Below are positions 27,163 through 36,340 of a stretch of DNA of 64,000 bases, one piece after another. The translations under genes were made by a program, and so were the position numbers. The notes beneath the pieces were generated by a model. That model saw nothing but the letters and a program-made list of their open reading frames with translations, was not told the origin of the DNA and ran no database searches. Position 1 is the stretch's first letter. Every line of letters starts with the position of its first letter. Location: assembly GCF_000026185.1 (NCBI RefSeq), contig NC_010694.1:2604001-2668000 (forward strand), in the 5' to 3' direction. Source of the DNA: Erwinia tasmaniensis Et1/99 (GTDB taxonomy: Bacteria; Pseudomonadota; Gammaproteobacteria; Enterobacterales; Enterobacteriaceae).

Positions 27163-29103
27163 TTATCCATTAATTTCATATAAACGGGTTTCTCCGGCGA
27201 TCGTTGTTTCACCGGCAAGCAGCGTTAATCCGGTAAAATCATCAATGTTGCTGACCACGATCGGACTGATCATCGAGCGCGCATGCTCGTTAAGAAACGC
27301 CAGGTCCATTTCCAATATCGGCTGCCCGGCCACAACCTCTGCGCCCTCTTCCGCCAGACGAGTAAAACCTTGCCCCTTCAGCGCCACGGTATCCAGGCCC
27401 ATGTGCACCACCACCTCAACGCCGTTCTCCGTTTCCAGGCAGAAAGCATGGTTGGTATTAAAGATCTTCACCAGGGTGCCGGATGCCGGCGCAACAACGG
27501 TGCTGCTGGTTGGCTGAATTGCCAACCCATCGCCGACGGCCCTGCTGGCAAAAGCTTCATCCGGCACCCGATCGATAGCCACAACCGTTCCGCTGACCGG
27601 AGCCACCAGCACCCCAACAATACCTTTGGTGCTATTCGGCACCGCCTGTGGCGTGCTCCGTGCGGACACGTCACCACCGGTCGCCGCCACCGCCCCCTGG
27701 GCGATCTGCTTTTTCATCTCTTCGGCTATCGATTCAGCCTTCGCGCCAACGATGACCTGAATCGTCTGCTTGTTCAGCTTCACCACGCCCGAAGCCCCCA
27801 ACTTTTTGCAGGCGGCATCATCCACGCGTGCCGCATCTTTTACAGACAGGCGCAGACGGGTAATACAGGCATCGATGACGTTGAGGTTATCTGAACCGCC
27901 GATCGCACCAATATACTGGCGTGAAAGCTGGCTCAGTCCTTCTTCGGTATTACTGTTGGCCCCTTTTTGATTCACCTGCTGTTCAGAAGCATCGTCGCGC
28001 CCCGGCGTTTTCAGGTTAAAGATGCGAATAACCGTACTGAACAGGACAAAGTAGACGGCGAAAGCAATCAGGCCCATGACCAGCAGCAGCCAGACATTAT
28101 GGCTCGCTGCAGGCAGTTTATACATTAACGCGTAATCAATGGCGCCCGCCGAGAAGGAGAACCCGGCATGAATGCCCAGCGCGGTTGCCACAAACAGACT
28201 GACGCCGGTTAACAGGGCATGGAGCAGGTATAGCACCGGAGCCAGGAACATAAACAGGAATTCCAGCGGTTCGGTTACCCCCGTCAAAAACGCCGTCACC
28301 GCTACGGAAAGCAGCATGCCGCCGACCATCGGGCGGCGGGCCTTAGGCGCCGCAAGGTACATCGCCAGCGCTGCGCCCGGCAGGCCAAACATCATGATAG
28401 GGAAGAAGCCGGACATAAACATTCCCGCCGTGCCGTCACCGGCATAGAAGCGGTTGATATCGCCGTGGAATACCGCACCGGCGGCATTGGTAAACTCACC
28501 AATCTGGAACCAGGCGATAGTATTCAGCACCTGGTGCAAACCGGTTGGGATCAGAAGACGGTTCACCAGGCCGAAAATACCGGCACCCAACGCGCCCTCT
28601 GACACAATCCACTCACCGCCGGCATGGATAGCCGCCTGAACCGGAGGCCAGACGTAGCCAAATACCGCAGCCAGCACCAGACAGAAGAAGCCGGTAGCGA
28701 TCGGCACAAAGCGTTTGCCGCCGAAGAAGCTAAGAAAATCAGGGAGTTTAATGTCAGCCCAGCGGTTGTAAGTCATACCGGCAATCAGGCCGGTGATAAT
28801 TCCCGCTAAAACGCCCATATTAACGGTCGGGCTGATCGTCACCATCGCTTTCGTCATAATGAAGTAGCCCACGGCCCCCGCCAGCGCGGCGGCTCCGGCG
28901 TTATCTTTAGACCAGGTTGAGGCCACGCCGATGGCAAAGATAAGCGGAAGATTATCGAAAATCGCCCCGCCGCCCTGGGCGATAAATGACATATTGAGTA
29001 AGTCAGGTTGACCAAAACGTAACATCAGCGCGGCCACTGGCAGCACCGCTATCGGCAGCTGTAGTGACCGCCCCAATCGTTGAAAGAATCCCAGAATATT
29101 CAC
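27163..29103 (-). CDS. nagE: NagE, N-acetylglucosamine PTS permease EIICBA
   Basis: Imports and phosphorylates N-acetylglucosamine. It is 646 residues in three parts: EIIC (about 1-370, membrane, with GGKRFVPIATGFFCLVLAA), EIIB (about 390-470, phosphorylated Cys in IDACITRLRLSV), and EIIA (about 500-646, phosphorylated His in EVVVHMGLDT). I use GTG 29103 (protein starts MNILGFFQRLGR, as in E. coli) with GGGGGGAAAA just ahead; the reading frame extends to a TTG at 29139. Divergent from nagBACD and sharing its operators. Confidence 0.95.
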   Translation of the reverse strand: MNILGFFQRLGRSLQLPIAVLPVAALMLRFGQPDLLNMSFIAQGGGAIFDNLPLIFAIGVASTWSKDNAGAAALAGAVGYFIMTKAMVTISPTVNMGVLAGIITGLIAGMTYNRWADIKLPDFLSFFGGKRFVPIATGFFCLVLAAVFGYVWPPVQAAIHAGGEWIVSEGALGAGIFGLVNRLLIPTGLHQVLNTIAWFQIGEFTNAAGAVFHGDINRFYAGDGTAGMFMSGFFPIMMFGLPGAALAMYLAAPKARRPMVGGMLLSVAVTAFLTGVTEPLEFLFMFLAPVLYLLHALLTGVSLFVATALGIHAGFSFSAGAIDYALMYKLPAASHNVWLLLVMGLIAFAVYFVLFSTVIRIFNLKTPGRDDASEQQVNQKGANSNTEEGLSQLSRQYIGAIGGSDNLNVIDACITRLRLSVKDAARVDDAACKKLGASGVVKLNKQTIQVIVGAKAESIAEEMKKQIAQGAVAATGGDVSARSTPQAVPNSTKGIVGVLVAPVSGTVVAIDRVPDEAFASRAVGDGLAIQPTSSTVVAPASGTLVKIFNTNHAFCLETENGVEVVVHMGLDTVALKGQGFTRLAEEGAEVVAGQPILEMDLAFLNEHARSMISPIVVSNIDDFTGLTLLAGETTIAGETRLYEING

Positions 29104-29211
29104 TTTTCCCCCCGGTTGCCTGCTTGATTCAGGCGACAAAAAAACGCATTGATTGCTGTGTGTTTAAATAACCATTTTTGCTATACAAAAAACAAAGCTG
29201 AGTCTAAAAAC

Positions 29212-29236
29212 AATAAATTTGTATCGCAAATTAAAT
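29212..29236. promoter_or_regulatory. NagC-type operator, nagE side
   Basis: AATAAATTTGTATCGCAAATTAAAT (split: AATAAATTTGTATCG then CAAATTAAAT) has the A/T-flanked TCGCAAATT core typical of NagC sites and resembles the E. coli nagE operator. Its centre is about 95 bp from the second site, close to the spacing that lets NagC form a loop. Confidence 0.65.
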
Positions 29237-29245
29237 CGCTGCATA

Positions 29246-29261
29246 TGTGATTATGGTCACC
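29246..29261. promoter_or_regulatory. CRP site between nagE and nagB
   Basis: TGTGATTATGGTCACC: TGTGA-N6-TCAC, one base from the ideal TCACA half. It lies between the two NagC operators, as in E. coli. Confidence 0.72.
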
Positions 29262-29305
29262 TTAAAAGCCAATTAAAGCCGGAATAAACTGGCAAATAAG
29301 ACCCG

Positions 29306-29333
29306 CTTATTTTATGATTCGAAAAATCAAAAC
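29306..29333. promoter_or_regulatory. NagC-type operator, nagB side
   Basis: CTTATTTTATGATTCGAAAA followed by ATCAAAAC. It is close to the E. coli nagB operator as I recall it (TTATTTTA-N3-TC-core with A/T flanks). With the site at 29212 it would loop out the divergent promoters until GlcNAc-6-phosphate binds NagC. Confidence 0.65.
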
Positions 29334-29436
29334 CCACGCTCATCGCTTTTCAAAGCGCAAAGCGTAACGCTCGTTCAACAACAGTTTGAGCATCGTTTTT
29401 TACTATGACTATCCTATTCTCACAATGAGGTGCAAA

Positions 29437-30237
29437 ATGAGACTGATCCCTCTGTTAACACCAGACCAGGTAGGCAAATGGGCCGCGCGCCATATTGTCA
29501 ACCGCATCAATGCGTTCAAGCCCACCGCCGACCGCCCGTTTGTACTTGGTCTCCCTACCGGCGGTACGCCGCTGGAGGCCTACAAGCACCTTATCGACAT
29601 GCACAAAGCGGGCCAGGTCAGCTTTAAGCATGTTGTGACGTTCAACATGGATGAGTATGTTGGGCTGCCCACGGAACACCCGGAAAGTTATCATAGCTTT
29701 ATGCATCGAAACTTTTTCGATCATGTTGATATTTCAAGTGAAAACATCAATCTTCTCAATGGCAATGCGGCTGATATTGACGCAGAATGTCACCAGTATG
29801 AGGAGAAGATCCGCGCCTATGGAAAAATTCACCTGTTTATGGGGGGAGTCGGTAACGATGGCCATATTGCGTTTAACGAACCGGCGTCATCGCTGGCCTC
29901 CCGCACACGTATAAAAACGCTGACTCACGATACGCGCATTGCCAATTCGCGCTTCTTTGGCGGTGATGTCAATCAGGTACCTAAGTACGCCCTCACCGTG
30001 GGTGTGGGAACCTTGCTGGATGCCGAAGAAGTCATGATTCTGGTTACCGGCCATCTGAAAGCGCAGGCGCTGCAGGCGGCGGTTGAGGGCAACGTCAATC
30101 ATATGTGGACCATCAGCTGTCTCCAGCTGCATGCCAAAGGCATCGTGGTCTGTGACGAACCCGCAACGATGGAACTGAAGATGAAAACCGTGAAGTATTT
30201 CCGTGAAATGGAAGCGGAAAATATCAAACATTTGTAG
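29437..30237 (+). CDS. nagB: NagB, glucosamine-6-phosphate deaminase
   Basis: Converts glucosamine-6-phosphate to fructose-6-phosphate and ammonia. It is 266 residues, as in E. coli. Phosphate and sugar motifs are [19 protein letters not shown] (Asp base) and [13 protein letters not shown] (His). The start is ATG 29437 after TGAGGTG. The allosteric site region SRTRIKTL is retained. First gene of nagBACD. Confidence 0.98.
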   Translation: MRLIPLLTPDQVGKWAARHIVNRINAFKPTADRPFVLGLPTGGTPLEAYKHLIDMHKAGQVSFKHVVTFNMDEYVGLPTEHPESYHSFMHRNFFDHVDISSENINLLNGNAADIDAECHQYEEKIRAYGKIHLFMGGVGNDGHIAFNEPASSLASRTRIKTLTHDTRIANSRFFGGDVNQVPKYALTVGVGTLLDAEEVMILVTGHLKAQALQAAVEGNVNHMWTISCLQLHAKGIVVCDEPATMELKMKTVKYFREMEAENIKHL

Positions 30238-30272
30238 CGGGTGTCGGACAGCATCCCTTTAACAGACCCACT

Positions 30273-30301
30273 CCTGCCGTGACACTACGCTCCCCGGCAG
30301 G
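30273..30301 (+). other. nagB-nagA intercistronic hairpin
   Basis: CCTGCCG (30273-30279) and CGGCAGG (30295-30301) can form a 7-bp stem with a 15-nt loop. There is no U-tract, so an mRNA-stability or partial-attenuation role is more likely than full termination. An ATG at 30310 after AGGAAT opens the nagA frame eight codons early, but the conserved start is 30334. Confidence 0.4.
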
Positions 30302-30333
30302 AAAGGAATATGAGTAGAGTCAGGAGAATAATC

Positions 30334-31482
30334 ATGTATGCGTTAACCCAGGGTCGACTTTTTACCGGCCATCACATTCTTGAGCGGCATGCGGTAGTGA
30401 TTGCTAATGGCCTGATTGAACGTATTTGCCCGCTGGAGGATCTCCCTGACGGGATTGAAATACGTGAAGTGGGTGATGCGATTATTGCGCCTGGCTTTAT
30501 CGACCTGCAGCTTAACGGCTGTGGCGGCGTACAGTTCAATGATGATATGGCGGCGATCAGCGTTGAAACGCTGGACATCATGCAGAAGGCCAACGAAAAA
30601 TCTGGCTGCACCAGCTTTCTGCCAACCCTGATCACCAGCAGTGACGCGTTAATGGTGCGTGCGGTAGAGGTGATGCGATGCTGGCTGGCGCAGAACGTTA
30701 ACCAGGCGCTTGGCCTGCATCTTGAGGGGCCCTGGCTCAACCCGTTGAAAAAAGGCACCCATAACCCGGATTTGATCCGCCTCCCCAGCGATGAGCTGGT
30801 TGATTTCCTGTGTGCTAACGCCGATGTGATTAGCAAAATCACCCTGGCGCCGGAAAAAGTTGAGGCTGCTATCATCCGCCGCTTACGCGATGCGGGCATT
30901 GTCATTTCGGCAGGTCACTCAAACGGCACCTATGAAGAGGCCATGAACGGCATTGACGCCGGCGTGACTTTCTCCACGCATCTTTATAATGCCATGCCCA
31001 CTATCAGCGGCCGCGCGCCCGGTTTGATTGGTGCGCTATTTGATTCGCCTGACGTATGGTGTGGCATTATCGCTGACGGTTTACACGTTCATTACGCCAA
31101 TATTCGTAATGCTAAACGCATTAAAGGCGACAGACTGATACTGGTCACGGATGCTACCGCTCCCGCAGGAGCCTGCATTGATCGGTTCATTTTTGCTGGT
31201 AAAACAATATACTACCGTGACGGGTTATGTGTTGATGAAAATGGCACCCTCAGTGGTTCTGCACTGACAATGATAGAAGCTGTGGCTAACAGCGTCGAAC
31301 ATGTCGGCATTCCCCTTGATGAGGCGCTGCGCATGGCAACACTATACCCGGCGCGTGCCATTGGCGTGGATAAAACGCTGGGAACGATTGAAGCCGGAAA
31401 AGTGGCCAATCTGACCGTGTTTACCCGCGACTACAAAATCACCCGGACCATCGTTAATGGTAACGAGGTCTTAAGCGAGTAG
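30334..31482 (+). CDS. nagA: NagA, N-acetylglucosamine-6-phosphate deacetylase
   Basis: Deacetylates GlcNAc-6-phosphate, the step that also removes the NagC inducer. It is 382 residues, as in E. coli. Amidohydrolase metal motifs are present: the Glu of LHLEGPWLN, the His of SAGHSNGTY and of [10 protein letters not shown], and the catalytic Asp of [10 protein letters not shown]. The start is ATG 30334 with CAGGAGAATA upstream. Followed by nagC after 7 bp. Confidence 0.97.
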   Translation: MYALTQGRLFTGHHILERHAVVIANGLIERICPLEDLPDGIEIREVGDAIIAPGFIDLQLNGCGGVQFNDDMAAISVETLDIMQKANEKSGCTSFLPTLITSSDALMVRAVEVMRCWLAQNVNQALGLHLEGPWLNPLKKGTHNPDLIRLPSDELVDFLCANADVISKITLAPEKVEAAIIRRLRDAGIVISAGHSNGTYEEAMNGIDAGVTFSTHLYNAMPTISGRAPGLIGALFDSPDVWCGIIADGLHVHYANIRNAKRIKGDRLILVTDATAPAGACIDRFIFAGKTIYYRDGLCVDENGTLSGSALTMIEAVANSVEHVGIPLDEALRMATLYPARAIGVDKTLGTIEAGKVANLTVFTRDYKITRTIVNGNEVLSE

Positions 31483-31489
31483 ATATTTA

Positions 31490-32710
31490 ATGACCACCGG
31501 CGGCCAGGCTCAAATTGGAAATATTGATCTTGTTAAACAGCTTAATAGTGCGGCCGTCTATCGGCTCATCGACCGGCAGGGCCCCATATCACGGATTCAA
31601 ATCTCTGATCTGAGCCAGCTTGCGCCCGCCAGCGTCACCAAAATCACCCGCCAGCTTATCGAGCGTGGGCTGATCCGTGAAGTCGACCAGCAGGCTTCAA
31701 CAGGAGGACGCCGGGCCATATCAATCATCACTGAAACTCGCGCCTTTAATACGATAGGCGTTCGTCTTGGGCGAAGTGATGCCACGATAATGCTTTTCGA
31801 CCTCAGCGGTAAATCTTTGGCAGAGGAGCTGTACCCCCTGCCGCAGCGCACCCAGGAAACGCTGGAAGATGCGCTGTTTGAGGCGATTGCCGACTTCTGC
31901 GAACGATACCAACGTAAGCTGCGCGAGCTGATTGCTATCTCGGTGACATTACCAGGTTTGGTCGATCCCTTTAACGGTATGATCCGCTGCATGCCTCATA
32001 TCAGCGTCAACGACTGGCCGCTGGTGGCGCGTTTAGAGGAGCGCTTCGGCTTAACCAGTTTTGTCGGCCACGATATCCGTAGTCTGGCGCTGGCCGAGCA
32101 CTACTTTGGTGCATCGCGCGACTGCTCGGACTCCATTCTGGTGCGTGTACATCGTGGCACCGGTGCCGGCATCATCGCCAATGGCGCTATCTTCCTCGGC
32201 AGCAATGGCAATGTCGGTGAAATTGGGCATATTCAGGTTGACCCTTTAGGTGAACGCTGTCACTGCGGTAACTTTGGCTGTCTGGAAACTATCGCGGCGA
32301 ACCACGCTATTGAAAACCGCGTGCGCCATCTTCTCACCCAGGGTTACCCAAGTAGCCTCACGCTTGACCGCTGTCAGATGCAGCAGATTTGCCAGGCGGC
32401 AAACGGCGGGGATGCGCTGGCCAGTGAGGTGATCGAGCACGTTGGTCGCCACCTCGGCAAAGCCATTGCGATCGCTATTAACCTGTTCAACCCACAAAAA
32501 ATCGTTATTGCTGGCGAAATTACCGCGGCGGATAAAGTGCTGCTGCCGGCAATTCAAGGCTGCATTAATACGCAGGCTCTTAAAGCCTTCCGCATAAACC
32601 TTCCGGTAGTGCGCTCTCAGGTTGATCATCGCTCGGCAATTGGCGCTTTTGCTCTGGCAAAACGCGCGATGCTGAACGGTATTTTACTGCAACGCCTGTT
32701 GGAAGGTTAA
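31490..32710 (+). CDS. nagC: NagC, ROK-family repressor of GlcNAc genes
   Basis: It is 406 residues, as in E. coli. The N-terminal winged helix (ISRIQISDLSQLAPASVTKI) binds the operators listed between nagE and nagB. The C-terminal ROK domain binds GlcNAc-6-phosphate and contains the zinc motif (GHIQVDPLGERCHCGNFGCLE, of which CHCGNFGC is the core). It controls its own operon and, in E. coli, also glmUS and other loci. Confidence 0.97.
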   Translation: MTTGGQAQIGNIDLVKQLNSAAVYRLIDRQGPISRIQISDLSQLAPASVTKITRQLIERGLIREVDQQASTGGRRAISIITETRAFNTIGVRLGRSDATIMLFDLSGKSLAEELYPLPQRTQETLEDALFEAIADFCERYQRKLRELIAISVTLPGLVDPFNGMIRCMPHISVNDWPLVARLEERFGLTSFVGHDIRSLALAEHYFGASRDCSDSILVRVHRGTGAGIIANGAIFLGSNGNVGEIGHIQVDPLGERCHCGNFGCLETIAANHAIENRVRHLLTQGYPSSLTLDRCQMQQICQAANGGDALASEVIEHVGRHLGKAIAIAINLFNPQKIVIAGEITAADKVLLPAIQGCINTQALKAFRINLPVVRSQVDHRSAIGAFALAKRAMLNGILLQRLLEG

Positions 32711-32732
32711 TTGATAGATGGACTCTGAACGC

Positions 32733-33485
32733 ATGAAGATAAAGAACGTAATCTGCGATATAGACGGCGTGCTGATGCACGACAATACCGCTGTACCCGG
32801 CGCCCGCGAGTTTTTACAACGCATCCTCGGCAATAATATGCCGCTGGTGGTGCTGACGAACTACCCTTCTCAAACCGCAATGGATCTTGCCAACCGCTTC
32901 GCCTCCGCTGACATTGATCTTCCTGACAGCGTGTTTTATACCTCAGCAATGGCTACGGCCGACTTTCTGAAACGTCAGGAAGGTAAGAAAGCCTTTGTTA
33001 TCGGTGAGGGGGCGTTGATCCACGAACTGTACAAAGCGGGCTTCACGATCACCGATATCAACCCAGATTTCGTTATCGTCGGAGAAACGCGCTCCTTCAA
33101 CTGGGATATGATGCACAAAGCAGCCAGATTTGTCGCCAACGGGGCGCGTTTTATTGCCACCAATCCCGACAGTCACGGCCACGGTTATTCCCCCGCCTGC
33201 GGCGCGCTGTGTGCCGGCATCGAAAAAATTTCCGGCCGCCAGCCGTTCTATGTTGGCAAGCCCAGCCCGTGGATAATGCGTGCGGCACTGAACAAGATGC
33301 AGGCACATTCCGAAGAAACGGTGATCGTGGGCGATAATCTGCGCACCGATATTCTTGCCGGATTTCAGGCCGGGCTGGAAACGGTTCTGGTGCTGTCTGG
33401 CGTTTCCACGCTCAGTGATATTGACGACATGCCTTACCGCCCAACCTGGGTTTACCCTTCCGTTGCTGACATCGACATTTTCTAG
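32733..33485 (+). CDS. nagD: NagD, HAD-superfamily nucleotide phosphatase
   Basis: It is 250 residues starting MKIKNVICDIDGVLMHDN; the catalytic aspartates are in that first HAD motif. Motif II is LTNYPSQ, and the C-terminal VGDNLRTDILAGFQAG is the metal-binding motif. The E. coli enzyme dephosphorylates UMP and other nucleotides; why it is in the nag operon is not settled. The start is ATG 32733, since the in-frame ATG at 32718 adds five unconserved residues. Confidence 0.95.
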   Translation: MKIKNVICDIDGVLMHDNTAVPGAREFLQRILGNNMPLVVLTNYPSQTAMDLANRFASADIDLPDSVFYTSAMATADFLKRQEGKKAFVIGEGALIHELYKAGFTITDINPDFVIVGETRSFNWDMMHKAARFVANGARFIATNPDSHGHGYSPACGALCAGIEKISGRQPFYVGKPSPWIMRAALNKMQAHSEETVIVGDNLRTDILAGFQAGLETVLVLSGVSTLSDIDDMPYRPTWVYPSVADIDIF

Positions 33486-33491
33486 CTTACT

Positions 33492-33507
33492 GCCCGGTTC
33501 GCCGGGC
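33492..33507 (+). other. Hairpin after nagD with UUCG loop
   Basis: GCCCGG-TTCG-CCGGGC, a 6-bp perfect stem closed by a UUCG tetraloop, a few bases after the nagD stop. No U run follows. It probably protects the 3' end of the nagBACD transcript or assists termination. Confidence 0.5.
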
Positions 33508-33749
33508 ATCGCAATGCTCCTGCGTACAGTTTTTGTGCGCACCCAGCCAAAAATTGAAGATTCATCAATAAAACCCTAAAAAAAATGCATATCCACTAAT
33601 AATTCAGGCGGGTCAACAGGCTAATTTTCATCAATTAGTTAAAATACTTGCATCACCTGCCGCGTTAGCGCATTTTCATAGACATCACGCGATAACCATC
33701 GCTTAAACCCCATATTTTTACCGCAAGTAAAGTCGTTAGGGAGCTGCAT

Positions 33750-35414
33750 ATGTGTTCTATTTTTGGTGTACTCGATCTGAAAAGCGATCCTGCTGAACTT
33801 CGTAAGAAAGCGCTGGAGCTATCACGCCTGATGCGTCATCGCGGCCCGGACTGGTCCGGCGTTTACGCTGACGACCATGCGATCCTCGCACACGAACGTC
33901 TGTCTATCGTCGACGTTAACAACGGCGCACAGCCGCTTTACAACGCAGCACATACCCACGTTCTTGCGGTGAACGGTGAAATCTACAACCATCAGGCGCT
34001 GCGCGCTGAGCTTAGCGACCGCTATGAGTTCCAGACTGACTCTGACTGTGAAGTGATACTGGCTTTGTACCAGGAGAAAGGCGTCGACTTCCTGGACGAT
34101 CTTCAGGGGATGTTTGCCTTTATCCTGTATGACAGCGTCAAAAACTCCTATCTGATTGGTCGCGACCATATTGGCATCATCCCCCTGTATATGGGCAATG
34201 ATGAGCACGGTAACCTGTTTGTTGCTTCAGAAATGAAGGCGCTGGTTCCGGTATGCTGTAGCATCAAAGAGTTCCCGGCGGGCAGCTATCTGTCCAGCAC
34301 CGACGGCGAGATCAAACGCTATTGGCAGCGTGACTGGTTTGACTACTCGGCTGTAGAAGACAACACCACGGATGCCCATGCGCTGAAAAATGCGCTGGAA
34401 GAGTCGGTGAAAAGTCATCTGATGTCCGACGTGCCTTACGGCGTATTGCTTTCCGGCGGGCTGGACTCTTCTATTATCTCTGCAATCACTAAACGTTATG
34501 CGGCGAAGCGGGTAGAAGATGAGGATAAAAGCGAAGCCTGGTGGCCACAGCTGCACTCATTTGCCGTGGGCCTGGAAGGATCGCCGGACCTTAAGGCGGC
34601 GAAAGCGGTGGCAGAACATCTGGGCACGGTACACCACGAAATACATTTCACCGTGCAGGAAGGCCTGGACGCCATCCGTGATGTGATCTACCACATCGAA
34701 ACCTATGACGTGACCACCATTCGCGCCTCCACGCCGATGTATTTGATGTCACGTAAAATCAAAGCCATGGGCATTAAGATGGTGCTGTCAGGCGAAGGCG
34801 CTGACGAAGTCTTTGGTGGCTACCTTTACTTCCACAAGGCCCCGAACGCCCGCGAATTCCACGAAGAGAACGTACGCAAGCTTCACGCTCTGCATATGTT
34901 TGACTGTGCTCGTGCTAACAAAGCCATGTCGGCATGGGGTGTTGAGGCTCGTGTTCCCTTCCTTGATAAAAAGTTCCTTGATGTGGCGATGCGCATCAAC
35001 CCTCAGGATAAAATGTGCGGCAGCAATGGCAAAATGGAAAAACATATCCTGCGTGAGTGTTTTGCCCCTTATCTGCCGGAAAGCGTAGCATGGCGTCAGA
35101 AAGAGCAGTTCTCTGACGGCGTTGGCTACAGCTGGATTGATACCCTGAAAGAGATGGCTGCAGCCCAGGTTACCGATCGGCAGCTGGAAACCGCGCACTT
35201 CCGTTTCCCTTACAACACGCCAACGTCGAAAGAGGCGTACCTGTACCGCGAAATTTTTGCCGAGCTGTTCCCTGTTCCGAGCGCGGCAGAATGCGTGCCC
35301 GGTGGTCCATCGGTGGCCTGCTCATCGGCGAAAGCCATTGAGTGGGATGAAGCCTTCAAAAACATGGACGATCCGTCAGGACGCGCCGTGGGCGTACATC
35401 AGTCGGCATATTAA
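33750..35414 (+). CDS. asnB: AsnB, glutamine-hydrolysing asparagine synthetase B
   Basis: Makes asparagine from aspartate with ATP and glutamine. It is 554 residues, as in E. coli. After Met removal Cys1 (CSIFGVLD) is the glutaminase nucleophile. The synthetase half has the PP-loop LLSGGLDSSI and the region VLSGEGADEVFGGYLY. It is preceded by a 264-bp spacer that ends in GGGAGCTGCAT and followed by its own terminator. Confidence 0.97.
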   Translation: MCSIFGVLDLKSDPAELRKKALELSRLMRHRGPDWSGVYADDHAILAHERLSIVDVNNGAQPLYNAAHTHVLAVNGEIYNHQALRAELSDRYEFQTDSDCEVILALYQEKGVDFLDDLQGMFAFILYDSVKNSYLIGRDHIGIIPLYMGNDEHGNLFVASEMKALVPVCCSIKEFPAGSYLSSTDGEIKRYWQRDWFDYSAVEDNTTDAHALKNALEESVKSHLMSDVPYGVLLSGGLDSSIISAITKRYAAKRVEDEDKSEAWWPQLHSFAVGLEGSPDLKAAKAVAEHLGTVHHEIHFTVQEGLDAIRDVIYHIETYDVTTIRASTPMYLMSRKIKAMGIKMVLSGEGADEVFGGYLYFHKAPNAREFHEENVRKLHALHMFDCARANKAMSAWGVEARVPFLDKKFLDVAMRINPQDKMCGSNGKMEKHILRECFAPYLPESVAWRQKEQFSDGVGYSWIDTLKEMAAAQVTDRQLETAHFRFPYNTPTSKEAYLYREIFAELFPVPSAAECVPGGPSVACSSAKAIEWDEAFKNMDDPSGRAVGVHQSAY

Positions 35415-35438
35415 TAAGCCGTCGCTTATCAAACCGAT

Positions 35439-35461
35439 ACGGGCGTTATCGCCCGTTTTTA
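35439..35461 (+). terminator. asnB terminator
   Basis: ACGGGCG (35439-35445), loop TTAT, CGCCCGT (35450-35456), then TTTTT. It lies 25 bp past the asnB stop. Confidence 0.92.
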
Positions 35462-35565
35462 TTTCGCTTTGCCCTGTTCAACCCCATAATCCGTTGCTTT
35501 TATGTTCATGATGGTTACTAGGCAGTCAATCAACACGGATATGGAAAAAAACGGGAAAAAACTAG

Positions 35566-35603
35566 TTGACGCACCAGGGCCAACTTAGCATAATGCGCCC
35601 CGC
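35566..35603 (+). promoter_or_regulatory. tRNA operon promoter with stringent-type discriminator
   Basis: TTGACG (35566-35571), exact 17-bp spacer, CATAAT (35589-35594), then a G/C-only discriminator GCGCCCCGC. This arrangement is typical of stable RNA promoters under ppGpp control. It drives the tRNA cluster that begins about 30 nt later. Confidence 0.85.
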
Positions 35604-35633
35604 AACGCCGATGAAGGTGGCGCGAAAAAAGAA

Positions 35634-35710
35634 GGCTACTTAGCTCAGCTGGTTAGAGCACAGCACTCATAATGCTGGGGTCACAGGTTCGATTCCCGTA
35701 GTAGCCACCA
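35634..35710 (+). tRNA. metT: tRNA-Met (CAU), elongator
   Basis: 77 nt including encoded CCA. Acceptor GGCTACT pairs with AGTAGCC; anticodon CAT at 35668-35670; T arm GGTTCGATTCC. The G1-C72 pair and the likeness to E. coli metT mark it as elongator rather than initiator. First gene of the operon. Confidence 0.97.
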
Positions 35711-35722
35711 TCTTTTTTCAGC

Positions 35723-35807
35723 GCGGGAGTGGCGAAATTGGTAGACGCACCAGATTTAGGTTCTGGCGCCGCAAGGTGTGCGAGTTCAAGTCTCGCCTCC
35801 CGCACCA
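35723..35807 (+). tRNA. leuW: tRNA-Leu (UAG)
   Basis: 85 nt with the long variable arm of leucine tRNAs and encoded CCA. Acceptor GCGGGAG pairs with CTCCCGC; anticodon stem CCAGA/TCTGG; anticodon TAG at 35757-35759. Confidence 0.97.
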
Positions 35808-35826
35808 TTTCAGAAGCTTGCACGGA

Positions 35827-35901
35827 TGGGGTATCGCCAAGCGGTAAGGCACCGGCTTTTGATGCCGGCATTCCCTGGTTCGAATCCAGGTACCCCAGCC
35901 A
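35827..35901 (+). tRNA. glnU: tRNA-Gln (UUG)
   Basis: 75 nt with CCA. Acceptor TGGGGTA/TACCCCA with the U1-A72 pair that GlnRS recognises; anticodon TTG at 35869-35871. E. coli carries two UUG copies in this operon; only one is present here. Confidence 0.97.
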
Positions 35902-35938
35902 TTTTTTTAGATTGATTTGTAGTACGCAGTAAAATTCA

Positions 35939-36015
35939 GGCTACTTAGCTCAGCTGGTTAGAGCACAGCACTCATAATGCTGGGGTCACAGGTTCGATTC
36001 CCGTAGTAGCCACCA
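35939..36015 (+). tRNA. metU: tRNA-Met (CAU), elongator, second copy
   Basis: 77 nt, identical base for base to the first tRNA-Met of the operon; anticodon CAT at 35973-35975. The flanking spacers differ, so the identity is confined to the gene. Confidence 0.97.
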
Positions 36016-36022
36016 ATTTTAT

Positions 36023-36097
36023 TGGGGTGTCGCCAAGTGGTAAGGCTCTGGTTTCTGATACCAGCATTCCGGGGTTCGAATCCCTGCACCCCAGCCA
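36023..36097 (+). tRNA. glnV: tRNA-Gln (CUG)
   Basis: 75 nt with CCA. Acceptor TGGGGTG/CACCCCA; anticodon stem CTGGT/ACCAG; anticodon CTG at 36055-36057. glnV is the site of the classical supE amber suppressors in E. coli. Confidence 0.97.
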
Positions 36098-36163
36098 TAT
36101 TTAGACGGCTGATTTTACGAGTCGCACAAAAAAAGACGCCTGGTACGCCAGTCGCATAAAAAT

Positions 36164-36238
36164 TGGGGTGTCGCCAAGTGGTAAGGCTCTGGTTTCTGAT
36201 ACCAGCATTCCGGGGTTCGAATCCCTGCACCCCAGCCA
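36164..36238 (+). tRNA. glnX: tRNA-Gln (CUG), second copy
   Basis: 75 nt, identical to the preceding tRNA-Gln(CUG); anticodon CTG at 36196-36198. Separated from it by a 66-bp spacer that holds two related stretches GTCGCACAAAAA and GTCGCATAAAAA. Last gene of the operon. Confidence 0.97.
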
Positions 36239-36244
36239 CTAAGT

Positions 36245-36272
36245 AAAAAAGCCCGCTTGCGCGGGCTTTTTT
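36245..36272. terminator. tRNA operon terminator (bidirectional)
   Basis: AAAAAA-GCCCGC-TTGC-GCGGGC-TTTTTT: perfect 6-bp GC stem extended by A/T pairs, symmetrical, so it can also serve the convergent ubiF gene. Confidence 0.93.
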
Positions 36273-36340
36273 ACGTCTGCATTCCGGGTAAACACGGTCA
36301 GAAAGATAGCCCCGCTGTTTCACAGGGCCGGGTGGAAAAT

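Noticed and set aside
36098..36163. Repeat array between the two Gln(CUG) tRNA genes
   Set aside because: Only two short related stretches (GTCGCACAAAAA and GTCGCATAAAAA); not enough for a repeat element or CRISPR.
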